A stretch of DNA of 64,000 nt from Corynebacterium caspium DSM 44850 (GTDB lineage Bacteria; Actinomycetota; Actinomycetes; Mycobacteriales; Mycobacteriaceae). The stretch lies in NCBI RefSeq assembly GCF_030440555.1, contig NZ_CP047118.1, forward strand, positions 1,302,001 through 1,366,000. Direction: 5' to 3'. The translations under genes were made by a program, and so were the position numbers. The notes below the pieces were generated by a model. That model searched no databases. It was not told the DNA's origin and saw only the letters and a list, made by a program, of their open reading frames with translations. This document shows, piece after piece, positions 40,742 through 48,283 of this stretch; positions within the stretch are counted from its first letter, which is position 1; each line of letters opens with the position of its first letter.

Positions 40742-41368
40742 TTAATCTAGCGTTATGGCCATTAGAATATGATCTCGCCATTGGCCATCTATAAGCAAAT
40801 TTCGCTGTAAATATCCTTCTTCACGAAAGCCATTGGCTCGCAAAATTTTGCCCGATGCCCGGTTTTCCGGCATATAAGTGGCACTAATCCGATGCACCCC
40901 CACTCGGCCAAAAGCATGATCCACCCCTAAACTACAGGCAGCAGTACCGATCCCGCGCCCAGCTACCGCTGAATACACCCAATAGCCGATTTCACACCCA
41001 GAAACTGCCCCGCGCTGCACATTATCCAAAGTTAATTGTCCAGCAAAATGCCCATCTACCTCGATAGCCAGTGGTAAAACTAGCCCTTTAAAAGCAGCAC
41101 TACGCAAAGCTTGAAAATACTGCCACCAAGCACTTGGGGTATGTGCACTATGCCAATCACGAGGCAACATAGGCTCCACAGGGCGCAAATAACTCTCATC
41201 TAGCAGCCTTTGATACCGCCAGGCTTTACCATCAGAAAACAGTAGTGGACGCAAACGTACTTTATGTCTACCCACTTGCCGAAAAACCGTAGCCTCTGGC
41301 CATCCTGGGTGGGCTTCGTGCGGTGATTTAACTGAAGGTCGCAGCTTGCGACTCCACAGATTAAGCAT
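40742..41368 (-). CDS. GNAT acetyltransferase, RimJ/RimL-like
   Basis: A 208-residue N-acetyltransferase of the RimJ type. The acetyl-CoA site is in AVAGRGIGTAACSLGVDHAF, followed by VHRISATYMPENRASGKIL and NGFREEGYLQRNLLIDGQWRDHI, the standard family end. RimJ itself acetylates ribosomal protein S5, but many relatives have other targets. It overlaps the glp stop by one base and sits between glp and glpR, an arrangement conserved in this group. Confidence 0.88.
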   Translation of the reverse strand: MLNLWSRKLRPSVKSPHEAHPGWPEATVFRQVGRHKVRLRPLLFSDGKAWRYQRLLDESYLRPVEPMLPRDWHSAHTPSAWWQYFQALRSAAFKGLVLPLAIEVDGHFAGQLTLDNVQRGAVSGCEIGYWVYSAVAGRGIGTAACSLGVDHAFGRVGVHRISATYMPENRASGKILRANGFREEGYLQRNLLIDGQWRDHILMAITLD

Positions 41369-42624
41369 TAACGGCCAGCTGCCAAAAAGAGCACATCAAC
41401 TATATCGCCAGGACGAATTTCCGAAACATCCTCAGGAATTCGAATCATGGCATTAGCTTCAGCCAACCCAGCTAAAAGATGCGCCGGTGCTCCAGTAGCC
41501 CCTCCTAAGCCTTCAACTAAATAGTCTTGAGTATGCGCATCACGCATGAGCCGGGAACGGATATAGCCGCGGCGCCCAATACGAGAATTAACGTGATTTA
41601 AAGCCCGAGCACGCACTACGCGGCGCTGCACATTGCGTTTTCCTAAACAACTGCGAATTAGCGGCCGAATAAAGACCTCAAAAATAACCAGGGTACTTAC
41701 CGGATTAGCAGGGGTTAAAAATACCGGAATCTGGTTTGGCCCCAAAAGCCCAAAACCTTGTACCGAACCTGGGTGCAGAGCTACGCGGGAAGTATCAATA
41801 TCGCCTAATTGCTGCAAAATATCGCGCACATATTGCGAACTTGAACCGCCCACAGCACCGGAAATAATAATAAGTTCACTGCGAATAAGCTGGGTTTCGA
41901 TGATTTCGCGTAATTTACGAGGTTCCCCGGCCGCAATGCCAACGCGGTGTGCATCGGCACCAGCTTCACGGGCAGCAGCTGCTAAAGAATATGAATTAAC
42001 ATCATAAACCTGGCCCAAAGAAGGTTGGCGATTCACATCTACTAGCTCTGGGCCCACTGAAATAATGGATACCCGCGGGCGCGGATAAACTAGCACTTTT
42101 GAGCGCCCCGCAGCAGCCAATAGCCCAATATGTGAGGGCCCTAATACTGCTCCTGCAGAAACTACGATATCTCCTTTAGAAATATCATCGCCAGCTTTGC
42201 GCACAAATTCCCCAGAGCGCACAGCCCTGGAAGGGACTACCCTTTTGCGGCCTCGATCTGACCATGACAGCGGTAAAACTGCATCCGCCAAAGTAGGCAA
42301 AGGAGCGCCGGTATGGACGCGCATAGCTTGGCGCGGCTGTAATCGCAACGGCTGTTGGGATCCGGCAGCAATTTCGCCTACTACTGGAAGCGATTTTTCC
42401 AGCGGGGTTACCGGGGAATTACCCAAACCGCGCTCTCCGCCGACGTCTACTGCCCTAACGGCATAACCGTCAATCGCTGCCTGGCTAAACCCAGGTAAGG
42501 AAGCAGCTGCATGAACTTCCTCCGCACACATCAAACCAAGCGCATCCACAATTGAGATACGCACAGGTTCCGGATGCACGGCGGCTCCGGTAACAAGTTT
42601 TAGCTGTTCATCGACAGAACGCAT
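41368..42624 (-). CDS. glp: Gephyrin-like division protein Glp (MoeA family)
   Basis: A 418-residue MoeA/gephyrin-family protein. It has the MoeA opening (MRSVDEQLKLVTGAA), AGSQQPLRLQPRQAMRVHTGAPLP, the MPT-binding domain with ISGAVGGSSSQYVRDIL, and a C-terminal domain ending in IRPGDIVDVLF. In C. glutamicum the paralogue encoded beside galU, called Glp, binds FtsZ and the receptor GlpR instead of, or as well as, serving molybdenum cofactor synthesis. The canonical MoeA segment GGVSxGxxD reads GAVGGSSSQ here, so enzymatic activity is doubtful. The ATG at 42624, 11 bases after the galU stop, gives the family N terminus. Confidence 0.85.
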   Translation of the reverse strand: MRSVDEQLKLVTGAAVHPEPVRISIVDALGLMCAEEVHAAASLPGFSQAAIDGYAVRAVDVGGERGLGNSPVTPLEKSLPVVGEIAAGSQQPLRLQPRQAMRVHTGAPLPTLADAVLPLSWSDRGRKRVVPSRAVRSGEFVRKAGDDISKGDIVVSAGAVLGPSHIGLLAAAGRSKVLVYPRPRVSIISVGPELVDVNRQPSLGQVYDVNSYSLAAAAREAGADAHRVGIAAGEPRKLREIIETQLIRSELIIISGAVGGSSSQYVRDILQQLGDIDTSRVALHPGSVQGFGLLGPNQIPVFLTPANPVSTLVIFEVFIRPLIRSCLGKRNVQRRVVRARALNHVNSRIGRRGYIRSRLMRDAHTQDYLVEGLGGATGAPAHLLAGLAEANAMIRIPEDVSEIRPGDIVDVLFLAAGR

Positions 42625-42634
42625 ATTTCGAAGT

Positions 42635-43549
42635 TTATTCTTCCTCGAACTCAGCGATAATTGCCTTGATATCGCGCAAGAGTGTGGGCCCGTATTCTGG
42701 GTGACGAATACCAAAGTCTACACAAGCTGGAATATAGCCGCGCGGATTTCCTAAATCATGGCGTTTACCGCGGTGAATAAGAATATGTACCGGATGGCCT
42801 TCATCGATAAGCAATTGGATGGCATCAGTTAACTGCAATTCCCCGCCAGCACCAGGGGTAATGCGTTTGAGTGCCGCAAAAATCTCGCGATCTAATAAAT
42901 ACCGCCCCGCTGCAGCAAAACGCGAAGGTGCATCTGCTAGCTCTGGTTTTTCCACCATTCCAGTAACCCGATGCACATCATCAGATGCTGTACTTTCAAC
43001 AGCAAATATGCCGTAATCAGAAACCTTGTCATCACTTACTTCGAAGGCACAAAGTACTGAACCGCCAAATTCGGCCCGGACGGCAGCCATATCGTTCATG
43101 ATGCCACAAGGCAGCACCAAATCATCTGGCAACATAACTGCCACTACAGATTCATCGGCATCTAAAACATCTTCAGTCAGCCCGACAGCATGGCCTAATC
43201 CCAGCGGCTTATTTTGAATAACCGGGGTGACATTAATGATCTCCGCAGAACGCACCACTTTGGCCAAGAAATCCATCTTGCCCTCTTCAATCAGGGTTTC
43301 CTCTAATGCTGGAAAACGATTGAAGTGCGCCAAAATGCCTTGTTTAGAAGGTGAAGTAACCACTGCGAGCCGCGTAGCTCCCAGCTTGACGGCCTCATCA
43401 GCAATCAGTTCGATGCCAGGGGTGTCGACCACCGGCAGCAGTTCCTTAGGAACGGTTTTGGTGGCCGGGAGGAAGCGAGTGCCCAGTCCGGCCGCCGGAA
43501 CTACAACCGTCTTAACCAAGTGGGGGTGATTTTCGATCGGGGTATCCAT
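42635..43549 (-). CDS. galU: UTP-glucose-1-phosphate uridylyltransferase
   Basis: GalU makes UDP-glucose for trehalose, glycogen and cell-wall glycans. The 304-residue nucleotidyltransferase has VVPAAGLGTRFLPATKTVPK, the signature of the family, plus KQGILAHF, MLPDDLVLP and RHDLGNPRGYI. On the minus strand TAGGTT lies 7 bases before the ATG with no real ribosome binding site, so the mRNA may be leaderless. It is the first gene of the galU-glp-rimJ-glpR block. Confidence 0.95.
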   Translation of the reverse strand: MDTPIENHPHLVKTVVVPAAGLGTRFLPATKTVPKELLPVVDTPGIELIADEAVKLGATRLAVVTSPSKQGILAHFNRFPALEETLIEEGKMDFLAKVVRSAEIINVTPVIQNKPLGLGHAVGLTEDVLDADESVVAVMLPDDLVLPCGIMNDMAAVRAEFGGSVLCAFEVSDDKVSDYGIFAVESTASDDVHRVTGMVEKPELADAPSRFAAAGRYLLDREIFAALKRITPGAGGELQLTDAIQLLIDEGHPVHILIHRGKRHDLGNPRGYIPACVDFGIRHPEYGPTLLRDIKAIIAEFEEE

Positions 43550-43597
43550 GACCTCAAACCTACCGGGCTACGCGGGGTTTTTTAATCTGCGCCGCGC

Positions 43598-43603
43598 TAG
43601 TAT
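43598..43603 (+). promoter_or_regulatory. -10 element for a leaderless fthC transcript
   Basis: TAGTAT is followed by seven C/T bases and the ATG at 43611. There is no ribosome binding site. It diverges from the galU promoter about 50 bases to the left. Confidence 0.5.
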
Positions 43604-43610
43604 CTCCCCC

Positions 43611-44144
43611 ATGGATAAAACTTCGCTGCGCACCCTGGTGCTTTCTAAACGCAACATTGCCCGCGTGGCAGCAGATAATTCCATAGCCGCCAACTGCGCA
43701 GATTTAGCAAGAGGCCTTCCATTAGTGGCCGCCTATTCCCCCCAAATTGGGGAACCAGGAGGAAGCTTTCTTCTTCAAACCCTAGCCCAGCTAACCACGG
43801 TAGTACTGCCAGTTACTACCTCTCAAGGATTACAGTGGCGACGCTATACCGGATCTTTAAACCCAGGAAAATTTGGTATTGGCGAGCCCACGGGGGAGGA
43901 AGTTTCCCTAGCGCATTGCCACCTACAGTTTGTACCCGCCCTAGCCTTTAGCCGTGCTGGAATTAGGCTTGGGCGCGGGGGTGGATACTATGATCGCGCT
44001 CTGGCAAATAGTTCAGTGCCGCGCGCTGGCGTGGTCTATGCCGAAGAAGTATTCGCAGATATCCCCCACGAACCCCATGATTTATCAGTGCAGTGGATTA
44101 TTACTGAAGAAGGAACCACGGCAGCTTTAACGCAGTCTAATTAA
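43611..44144 (+). CDS. 5-formyltetrahydrofolate cyclo-ligase
   Basis: A 177-residue enzyme that uses ATP to convert 5-formyl-THF to 5,10-methenyl-THF. The family pattern includes FVPALAFSRAGIRLGRGGGYYDRAL, the phosphate-binding GRGGGYYDR being diagnostic. It is a little shorter than many homologues. The longer frame from 43548 would overlap galU; the ATG at 43611 fits the -10 element and the family N terminus. Confidence 0.92.
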   Translation: MDKTSLRTLVLSKRNIARVAADNSIAANCADLARGLPLVAAYSPQIGEPGGSFLLQTLAQLTTVVLPVTTSQGLQWRRYTGSLNPGKFGIGEPTGEEVSLAHCHLQFVPALAFSRAGIRLGRGGGYYDRALANSSVPRAGVVYAEEVFADIPHEPHDLSVQWIITEEGTTAALTQSN

Positions 44145-44146
44145 GT

Positions 44147-44749
44147 GTGACCCTTTTACTGCCTGGATGGCACCGCACCCAATTCCTGCGCCGTATTGCC
44201 GCCGCCGCCCTCGTTCTTTTGGCGCTTTTATTATTCCTAAGCCCCAAATCCACCATTTCAGTAGCTACCACCAGCCGGGCGATTCCTGCCGGACAACACT
44301 TAAGTGCTGCAGATATTTCTTGGCGTAATTTTCCGGCGGAATTAATACCTGCTGAGGCAATACAAAAAGATAAGCACGCAGAATCCTTAAGCGCCCCAGA
44401 TATTATTGGCGCTACTATCCTTTCAGCAACTACTGCTGGCGAAATAATAACCAGTGCTCGTTTATTAAATGAAAGTACTGCAGCTGAACTACTTGGCAGC
44501 CCCGATGCCACCCTAGTGCCAGTAACGCTTTTAAATAAGCAAATAGCCAATACTTTACGTCATGGTGATACAGTATCTGTTGTCACGTCCGCAACTGATG
44601 GCTCTGCACTTATCATTGCCGCAGGTGCGCGCGTTGTAGCTGTGCAAGAAGGCGCGACATTACTTTTGGCACTAGCAGCAACAGAAGCAAATCAAGTTGC
44701 CGCCGCTGCACTAAATTCACCGCTAACTATTACTATTACGCAGCGCTGA
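44147..44749 (+). CDS. SAF-domain membrane protein, CpaB/RcpC-like
   Basis: A 200-residue protein with one N-terminal transmembrane helix (RIAAAALVLLALLLFL) and a SAF domain starting RAIPAGQHLSAADISWRN; a second half resembles the RcpC/CpaB extracytoplasmic domain. Such proteins take part in Flp pilus assembly or cell-surface processes, but no pilus genes are near. Corynebacteria keep a homologue between the formyl-THF ligase and mscL genes. The GTG at 44147 lies 2 bases after the preceding stop. Confidence 0.82.
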   Translation: MTLLLPGWHRTQFLRRIAAAALVLLALLLFLSPKSTISVATTSRAIPAGQHLSAADISWRNFPAELIPAEAIQKDKHAESLSAPDIIGATILSATTAGEIITSARLLNESTAAELLGSPDATLVPVTLLNKQIANTLRHGDTVSVVTSATDGSALIIAAGARVVAVQEGATLLLALAATEANQVAAAALNSPLTITITQR

Positions 44750-44796
44750 AATTAGTAATCGCAAATAGGCGCAACCCCAAAAAATAATTTAAGGAA

Positions 44797-45222
44797 ATGA
44801 AAATCTTGAAGGGTTTTAGAGACTTTATTCTAAGAGGAAATGTTATCGAGCTAGCAGTAGCTGTGGTAATGGGCACCGCATTTACTGCCATTGTTACCTC
44901 TTTTTCAGAACACCTGATCAGCCCCCTGATTGCCGCTGTGGGCGGAAATCCAGATGTGGGTTTAGGAATCCACATTATTGCCGGTAATGACGCTACTTAC
45001 CTAGATTTTGGGGCAGTAATTAGCTCTGCTATTAACTTCCTAATTATCGCCTCTATTGTTTATTTCGTACTTATTTTGCCTATGAATAAAATCAATGAGC
45101 TCCAGGAAAAGCGTAAAAAGGTAACCGATGCGGATTCCGCTGAAGAACCCGCAGAGGTCGCCCCTATTGAAGTACAACTGCTGGCAGAGATTCGTGATCT
45201 CCTAAAAACCCAACAAAGCTAA
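44797..45222 (+). CDS. mscL: Large-conductance mechanosensitive channel
   Basis: A 141-residue channel that opens under hypoosmotic shock. It begins with the amphipathic helix GFRDFILRGNVIELAVAVVMG, contains the pore-lining TM1, a periplasmic loop and TM2 (INFLIIASIVYFVLIL), and ends in a charged cytoplasmic helix (LLAEIRDLL). The start may be the ATG at 44797, with AAGGA very near, or the TTG at 44806, which matches the MLKGF start of homologues. With BetP it covers both arms of the osmotic response in this window. Confidence 0.94.
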   Translation: MKILKGFRDFILRGNVIELAVAVVMGTAFTAIVTSFSEHLISPLIAAVGGNPDVGLGIHIIAGNDATYLDFGAVISSAINFLIIASIVYFVLILPMNKINELQEKRKKVTDADSAEEPAEVAPIEVQLLAEIRDLLKTQQS

Positions 45223-45243
45223 ATCCCAGTTAGAGGTTTAGGT

Positions 45244-45438
45244 TTAACCCCAATGGGGAGGGCGTTGTTCCTCCCAAAACTCCTTATCAAACTGGCTGAT
45301 TTCTGTATTGGCAGCCAGAGGCACAAAATCAGGAGAATCTACACTGCGATCAATATTGCGCGCAGTGGAAGGACGCAAAAAGCGGCGGCGTGGCTGCCGC
45401 TTTTTACGTTTCTCACGGCCTTCTTCTGCTAGCGACAT
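45244..45438 (-). CDS. Small conserved corynebacterial protein
   Basis: A 64-residue protein with a very basic N-terminal half (REKRKKRQPRRRFLR) and an acidic, aromatic end (FDKEFWEEQRPPHW). It starts 2 bases after the moaB-like stop (TAATAATG arrangement), which supports it as a real gene in that operon. The function is unknown; a nucleic-acid or membrane interaction is possible from charge alone. Confidence 0.65.
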   Translation of the reverse strand: MSLAEEGREKRKKRQPRRRFLRPSTARNIDRSVDSPDFVPLAANTEISQFDKEFWEEQRPPHWG

Positions 45439-45440
45439 TA

Positions 45441-45989
45441 TTAATCTGCCACCGCAAATTTACGCAGCTCCGCAATTAGATGCTGCACCAACGGGCCCAA
45501 AGTGGCCATGCTATCGCGAATAGCTGCCCTGGAATCAGCAATATTTACCACCACAGTTTGCCCAGAAATACCGGCAATACCACGAGAAGTCGCAGCTTCT
45601 ACAGAACCACACGCTAAGCCAGAAAAACGCAAAGCCTGGCTAACTCCTGGCACTTCTTGATCGAGCACCTCCCGAGTCACCTCAGGGGTAATATCGCGCG
45701 CTCCTACCCCAGTACCTCCAACAGTAATCACCAGGTCAGCACCCCCAATTACCCCGGTATCAATAGCACGGCGTACTTCTTTTCGGGCGGCAGCAACATT
45801 TACCACCCCATCCACAGTAAAGCCAGCTTCTTCAAGTAATTCAGTCAATAAAGAAGCAGTATCTTTGCCAGCGTTTGGCAAATGATCAGCAACGATTACC
45901 GCCAAAGCCCGCGGTAAAGGTAGCGGTTCAATACCCAAGCTAGAAAAGAAAGCCGGGTCTGGTTCAAGATCCAAGGGCAATTCGTTCAT
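45441..45989 (-). CDS. MogA/MoaB-family molybdopterin-binding protein
   Basis: A 182-residue MPT-binding domain protein. The family loop VITVGGTGVGARDITPE is present, with GADLVI before it and GIAGISGQTVVVNIADSRAA after it. Such proteins adenylylate molybdopterin. No other clear molybdenum cofactor gene is in the window; Glp belongs to the MoeA fold but probably acts in division. It lies about 50 bases downstream of htrA on the same strand. Confidence 0.87.
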   Translation of the reverse strand: MNELPLDLEPDPAFFSSLGIEPLPLPRALAVIVADHLPNAGKDTASLLTELLEEAGFTVDGVVNVAAARKEVRRAIDTGVIGGADLVITVGGTGVGARDITPEVTREVLDQEVPGVSQALRFSGLACGSVEAATSRGIAGISGQTVVVNIADSRAAIRDSMATLGPLVQHLIAELRKFAVAD

Positions 45990-46041
45990 GACGGGTCCTA
46001 ACGGATTCAGGAGATATTCCTCTAAAACTTACCTGCAGAAC

Positions 46042-47367
46042 TTACTCGGTAGATAACGTTGCTTCTACTGTTACCGGATCAGCCTCTCCCTGCCGACGCG
46101 CCTGCAAGGTCACGGTATCCCCAAATTCTTGAGAACGCACCGCAGCAATCAAAGCATCTGGAGAATCAATTAGCCTTTCATTGAGCCTAATAATCACATC
46201 ACCAGTAATCAATCCTGCGTGATCTGCAGCCCCACCTGGTTCAATACCGGCAACCAAAGCTCCGCGCTCTGTACGCGGGGCAGTAACCCGAATACCTAAC
46301 ATCGGTTGCGTTGCACGACCCTTTGTCGCTAATTGATGCGCTACTCGTTTGGCAAAATTCGCTGGAATCGCAAAACCTAGCCCAATTGAGCCCGCAGTAT
46401 CCCCACCGCGAGAAAGTGAGGCAATAACTGAATTCATTCCCACCAAATTGCCGTTCATATCTACCAACGGACCACCAGAATTACCGGGATTAATCGCCGC
46501 ATCTGTTTGCACGGCATCGATTAGCGAAGATTCTCCCCCGCCATCAGCAGCACGCACCGGACGATTCAGTGCAGAAACAATACCAGTGGTTACCGTCGCC
46601 GAAAGCCCCAAAGGAGAGCCCACGGCAACTACTGGCTGCCCCACATGTAATTGGGAAGAATCAGCAAATTCCATAACCGGAAGCTGAGACACATTTTGGA
46701 TTTTAATTACCGCAATATCGGTAGCCGGATCTGAAGCAATAAAATCTGCGGTGTGCGTAGAACCATCATTTAAGGTGACCAGAATCCGGGCATTATTATT
46801 ATTTGCCCCCGCAACTACGTGATTATTAGTTAAAACTAAACCATCAGAAGAAATAATCGAACCAGATCCGCTAGCTACGCCCTGAATCGTAGCTACCTCA
46901 ATGGAAATCACTTTCGGCAATACTGCCGCAGCCACTTGCTGCACAGAGCCCGCCGGAGCAGCACTTGCCGGCATTCCACTAACACTAGGATTATCTAAAG
47001 AACTAACCACCGGGGCATTTTTATTTACAGCTGGATAAAATAAAGCCACCGGAATAGTAGCTGCGACTACCGACATAATAAGAGCGGTAAACAAACCAAC
47101 TTGCGGACGCCGCGATTTCGAAGCAGCTTCCCCAGGATCCGGGGTACCGGGCATACCAGAGCCATTCGGCTGCCACTGCTGTCCCGGTTGGGAGTGCTGG
47201 GAGTGCTGGGAGTGTTGGCCGTGCTGGCCGGGTTGGTCGTGTTGGGCTGGGCCTGCAGGGGGATAATCGGCACCGTTATAACTAAGCTGGGGAGGCAATG
47301 AATAAGGGGATTCTACCTGCGTAAATTGGCGGGTAGCGGGATCATTGGGTTTATTTTCCTGCGTCAT
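46042..47367 (-). CDS. HtrA/DegP-like membrane serine protease with PDZ domain
   Basis: A 441-residue surface protease. The cytoplasmic N-terminal region is rich in Gln, Pro and His/Ser, with a short tandem repeat QHSQHSQHSQ (encoded near 47185-47235), then a single transmembrane helix (LFTALIMSVVAATIPVALF). The trypsin-like domain has the triad His in LTNNHVVAG, Asp in ATDIAVIKI and Ser in NPGNSGGPLV. A PDZ domain (about 350-435) includes EPGGAADHAGLITGDVI. It degrades or senses misfolded envelope proteins. The ATG at 47367 fits a leaderless start with CATAAT 6 bases upstream; the longer GTG frame from 47385 is less likely. In other corynebacteria a two-component system precedes this gene; here it is missing. 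Confidence 0.92.
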   Translation of the reverse strand: MTQENKPNDPATRQFTQVESPYSLPPQLSYNGADYPPAGPAQHDQPGQHGQHSQHSQHSQPGQQWQPNGSGMPGTPDPGEAASKSRRPQVGLFTALIMSVVAATIPVALFYPAVNKNAPVVSSLDNPSVSGMPASAAPAGSVQQVAAAVLPKVISIEVATIQGVASGSGSIISSDGLVLTNNHVVAGANNNNARILVTLNDGSTHTADFIASDPATDIAVIKIQNVSQLPVMEFADSSQLHVGQPVVAVGSPLGLSATVTTGIVSALNRPVRAADGGGESSLIDAVQTDAAINPGNSGGPLVDMNGNLVGMNSVIASLSRGGDTAGSIGLGFAIPANFAKRVAHQLATKGRATQPMLGIRVTAPRTERGALVAGIEPGGAADHAGLITGDVIIRLNERLIDSPDALIAAVRSQEFGDTVTLQARRQGEADPVTVEATLSTE

Positions 47368-47373
47368 AGGGCA

Positions 47374-47379
47374 ATTATG
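47374..47379 (-). promoter_or_regulatory. -10 element for a leaderless htrA transcript
   Basis: On the minus strand CATAAT is followed by TGCCCT and the ATG at 47367. No ribosome binding site is present. Confidence 0.45.
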
Positions 47380-47433
47380 CTTCACTTTTCTGAGCGTTAG
47401 CTGAATGGACCTTGTGAAGTTGTTTTGTGAAGT

Positions 47434-47462
47434 TAAAAAAATCCCCCGCCAATAGCGGGGGA
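47434..47462 (-). terminator. Intrinsic terminator of the rpmE2-rpmF operon
   Basis: CCCCCGC-CAATA-GCGGGGG forms a perfect 7-pair stem and is followed on the minus strand by seven T residues. It lies 16 bases after the rpmF stop. Confidence 0.92.
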
Positions 47463-47477
47463 AATCTCTAAAATTTC

Positions 47478-47651
47478 TTAGAACTGCTCTACGTCTACTA
47501 GACCGAGCTGAGCAGCTTTTACTAGACGACGCGGGATGCGAACGGTCTGACCGTCTACGCGTACTTCTTGCAGCTGGGCATTATCTGCCTTCCACTGTGA
47601 GCGACGCATACGCGTGTTAGCGCGGGACTTCTTAAACTTGGGAGTTGCCAT
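47478..47651 (-). CDS. rpmF: Ribosomal protein L32, zinc-free form
   Basis: A 57-residue basic protein beginning [18 protein letters not shown] and ending in LGLVDVEQF, the actinobacterial L32. The two CxxC pairs that bind zinc in other L32 proteins are absent; there is no cysteine at all. It lies 21 bases downstream of rpmE2. Confidence 0.93.
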   Translation of the reverse strand: MATPKFKKSRANTRMRRSQWKADNAQLQEVRVDGQTVRIPRRLVKAAQLGLVDVEQF

Positions 47652-47672
47652 GTTATTTTCCTATACCTTCCC

Positions 47673-47939
47673 TTAGTTCCGCTTCTTACGGCGAGCCATG
47701 TTGCCGAAGCGCTGCTGGAATTTCTCAACACGTCCAGCGGTATCCATTACACGCTGTGCGCCGGTCCAGAAGGGGTGAGATTCAGCAGTTACGTCCACAA
47801 CGATTAGCGGATATTCGTTGCCGTCTTCCCACTCGATGGTGCGCTTGGAGGTGACGGTGGAGCGGGTTAGGAACTTATGTCCGGTACCGGCATCCTGGAA
47901 GACCACCGGGTGGTAGTCCGGATGGATATCCTTCTTCAT
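47673..47939 (-). CDS. rpmE2: Ribosomal protein L31, type B
   Basis: An 88-residue L31 paralogue. It has the type B opening [16 protein letters not shown] and [21 protein letters not shown]. The zinc-binding cysteines of type A L31 are missing, as expected for the form used when zinc is scarce. It is transcribed with rpmF and away from sulP. Confidence 0.95.
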   Translation of the reverse strand: MKKDIHPDYHPVVFQDAGTGHKFLTRSTVTSKRTIEWEDGNEYPLIVVDVTAESHPFWTGAQRVMDTAGRVEKFQQRFGNMARRKKRN

Positions 47940-48283
47940 ATATTTGATTCCCTCAGGTTTGAGACTTCAGGTCGCTTCTGCCGCTTTAAAAAATTCTAAA
48001 TATATTAAGGAAAGCAGATCGTGCCTGAGTTGGGTTTCTAAAAAATGGACTTCTCACTTCAATAGAAAGTGAACTTTAACGAGGGTACACCATCAGCAGC
48101 TAGCACGGAAATCTTTCTAGCTCCAGCTATCCAGCTTACCTAAGGTATGGACAAAACTTGCCGCGAGCCCCTCCTGCAAGTTTGCGAACTATAGTCCTAT
48201 ATTGAGAAGCGTTGTGTTTTTATAAAAAACTTTCCTGCTTTGACTGTTGAAGAGGTGTATTTTCCCTGAATATCTCGCTGCTC
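47940..48283. other. Divergent intergenic region between rpmE2 and sulP
   Basis: A 344-base spacer with promoters for both sides. It contains an inverted repeat TCACTT-N7-AAGTGA (48054-48072), a 15-codon frame with a ribosome-binding-site-like TAAGG (48147-48194), and a near-match to the AmtR half-sites (CTAT-N6-ATAT, 48189-48202). I did not find a convincing Zur box, although a zinc repressor would be expected for rpmE2. Confidence 0.4.
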
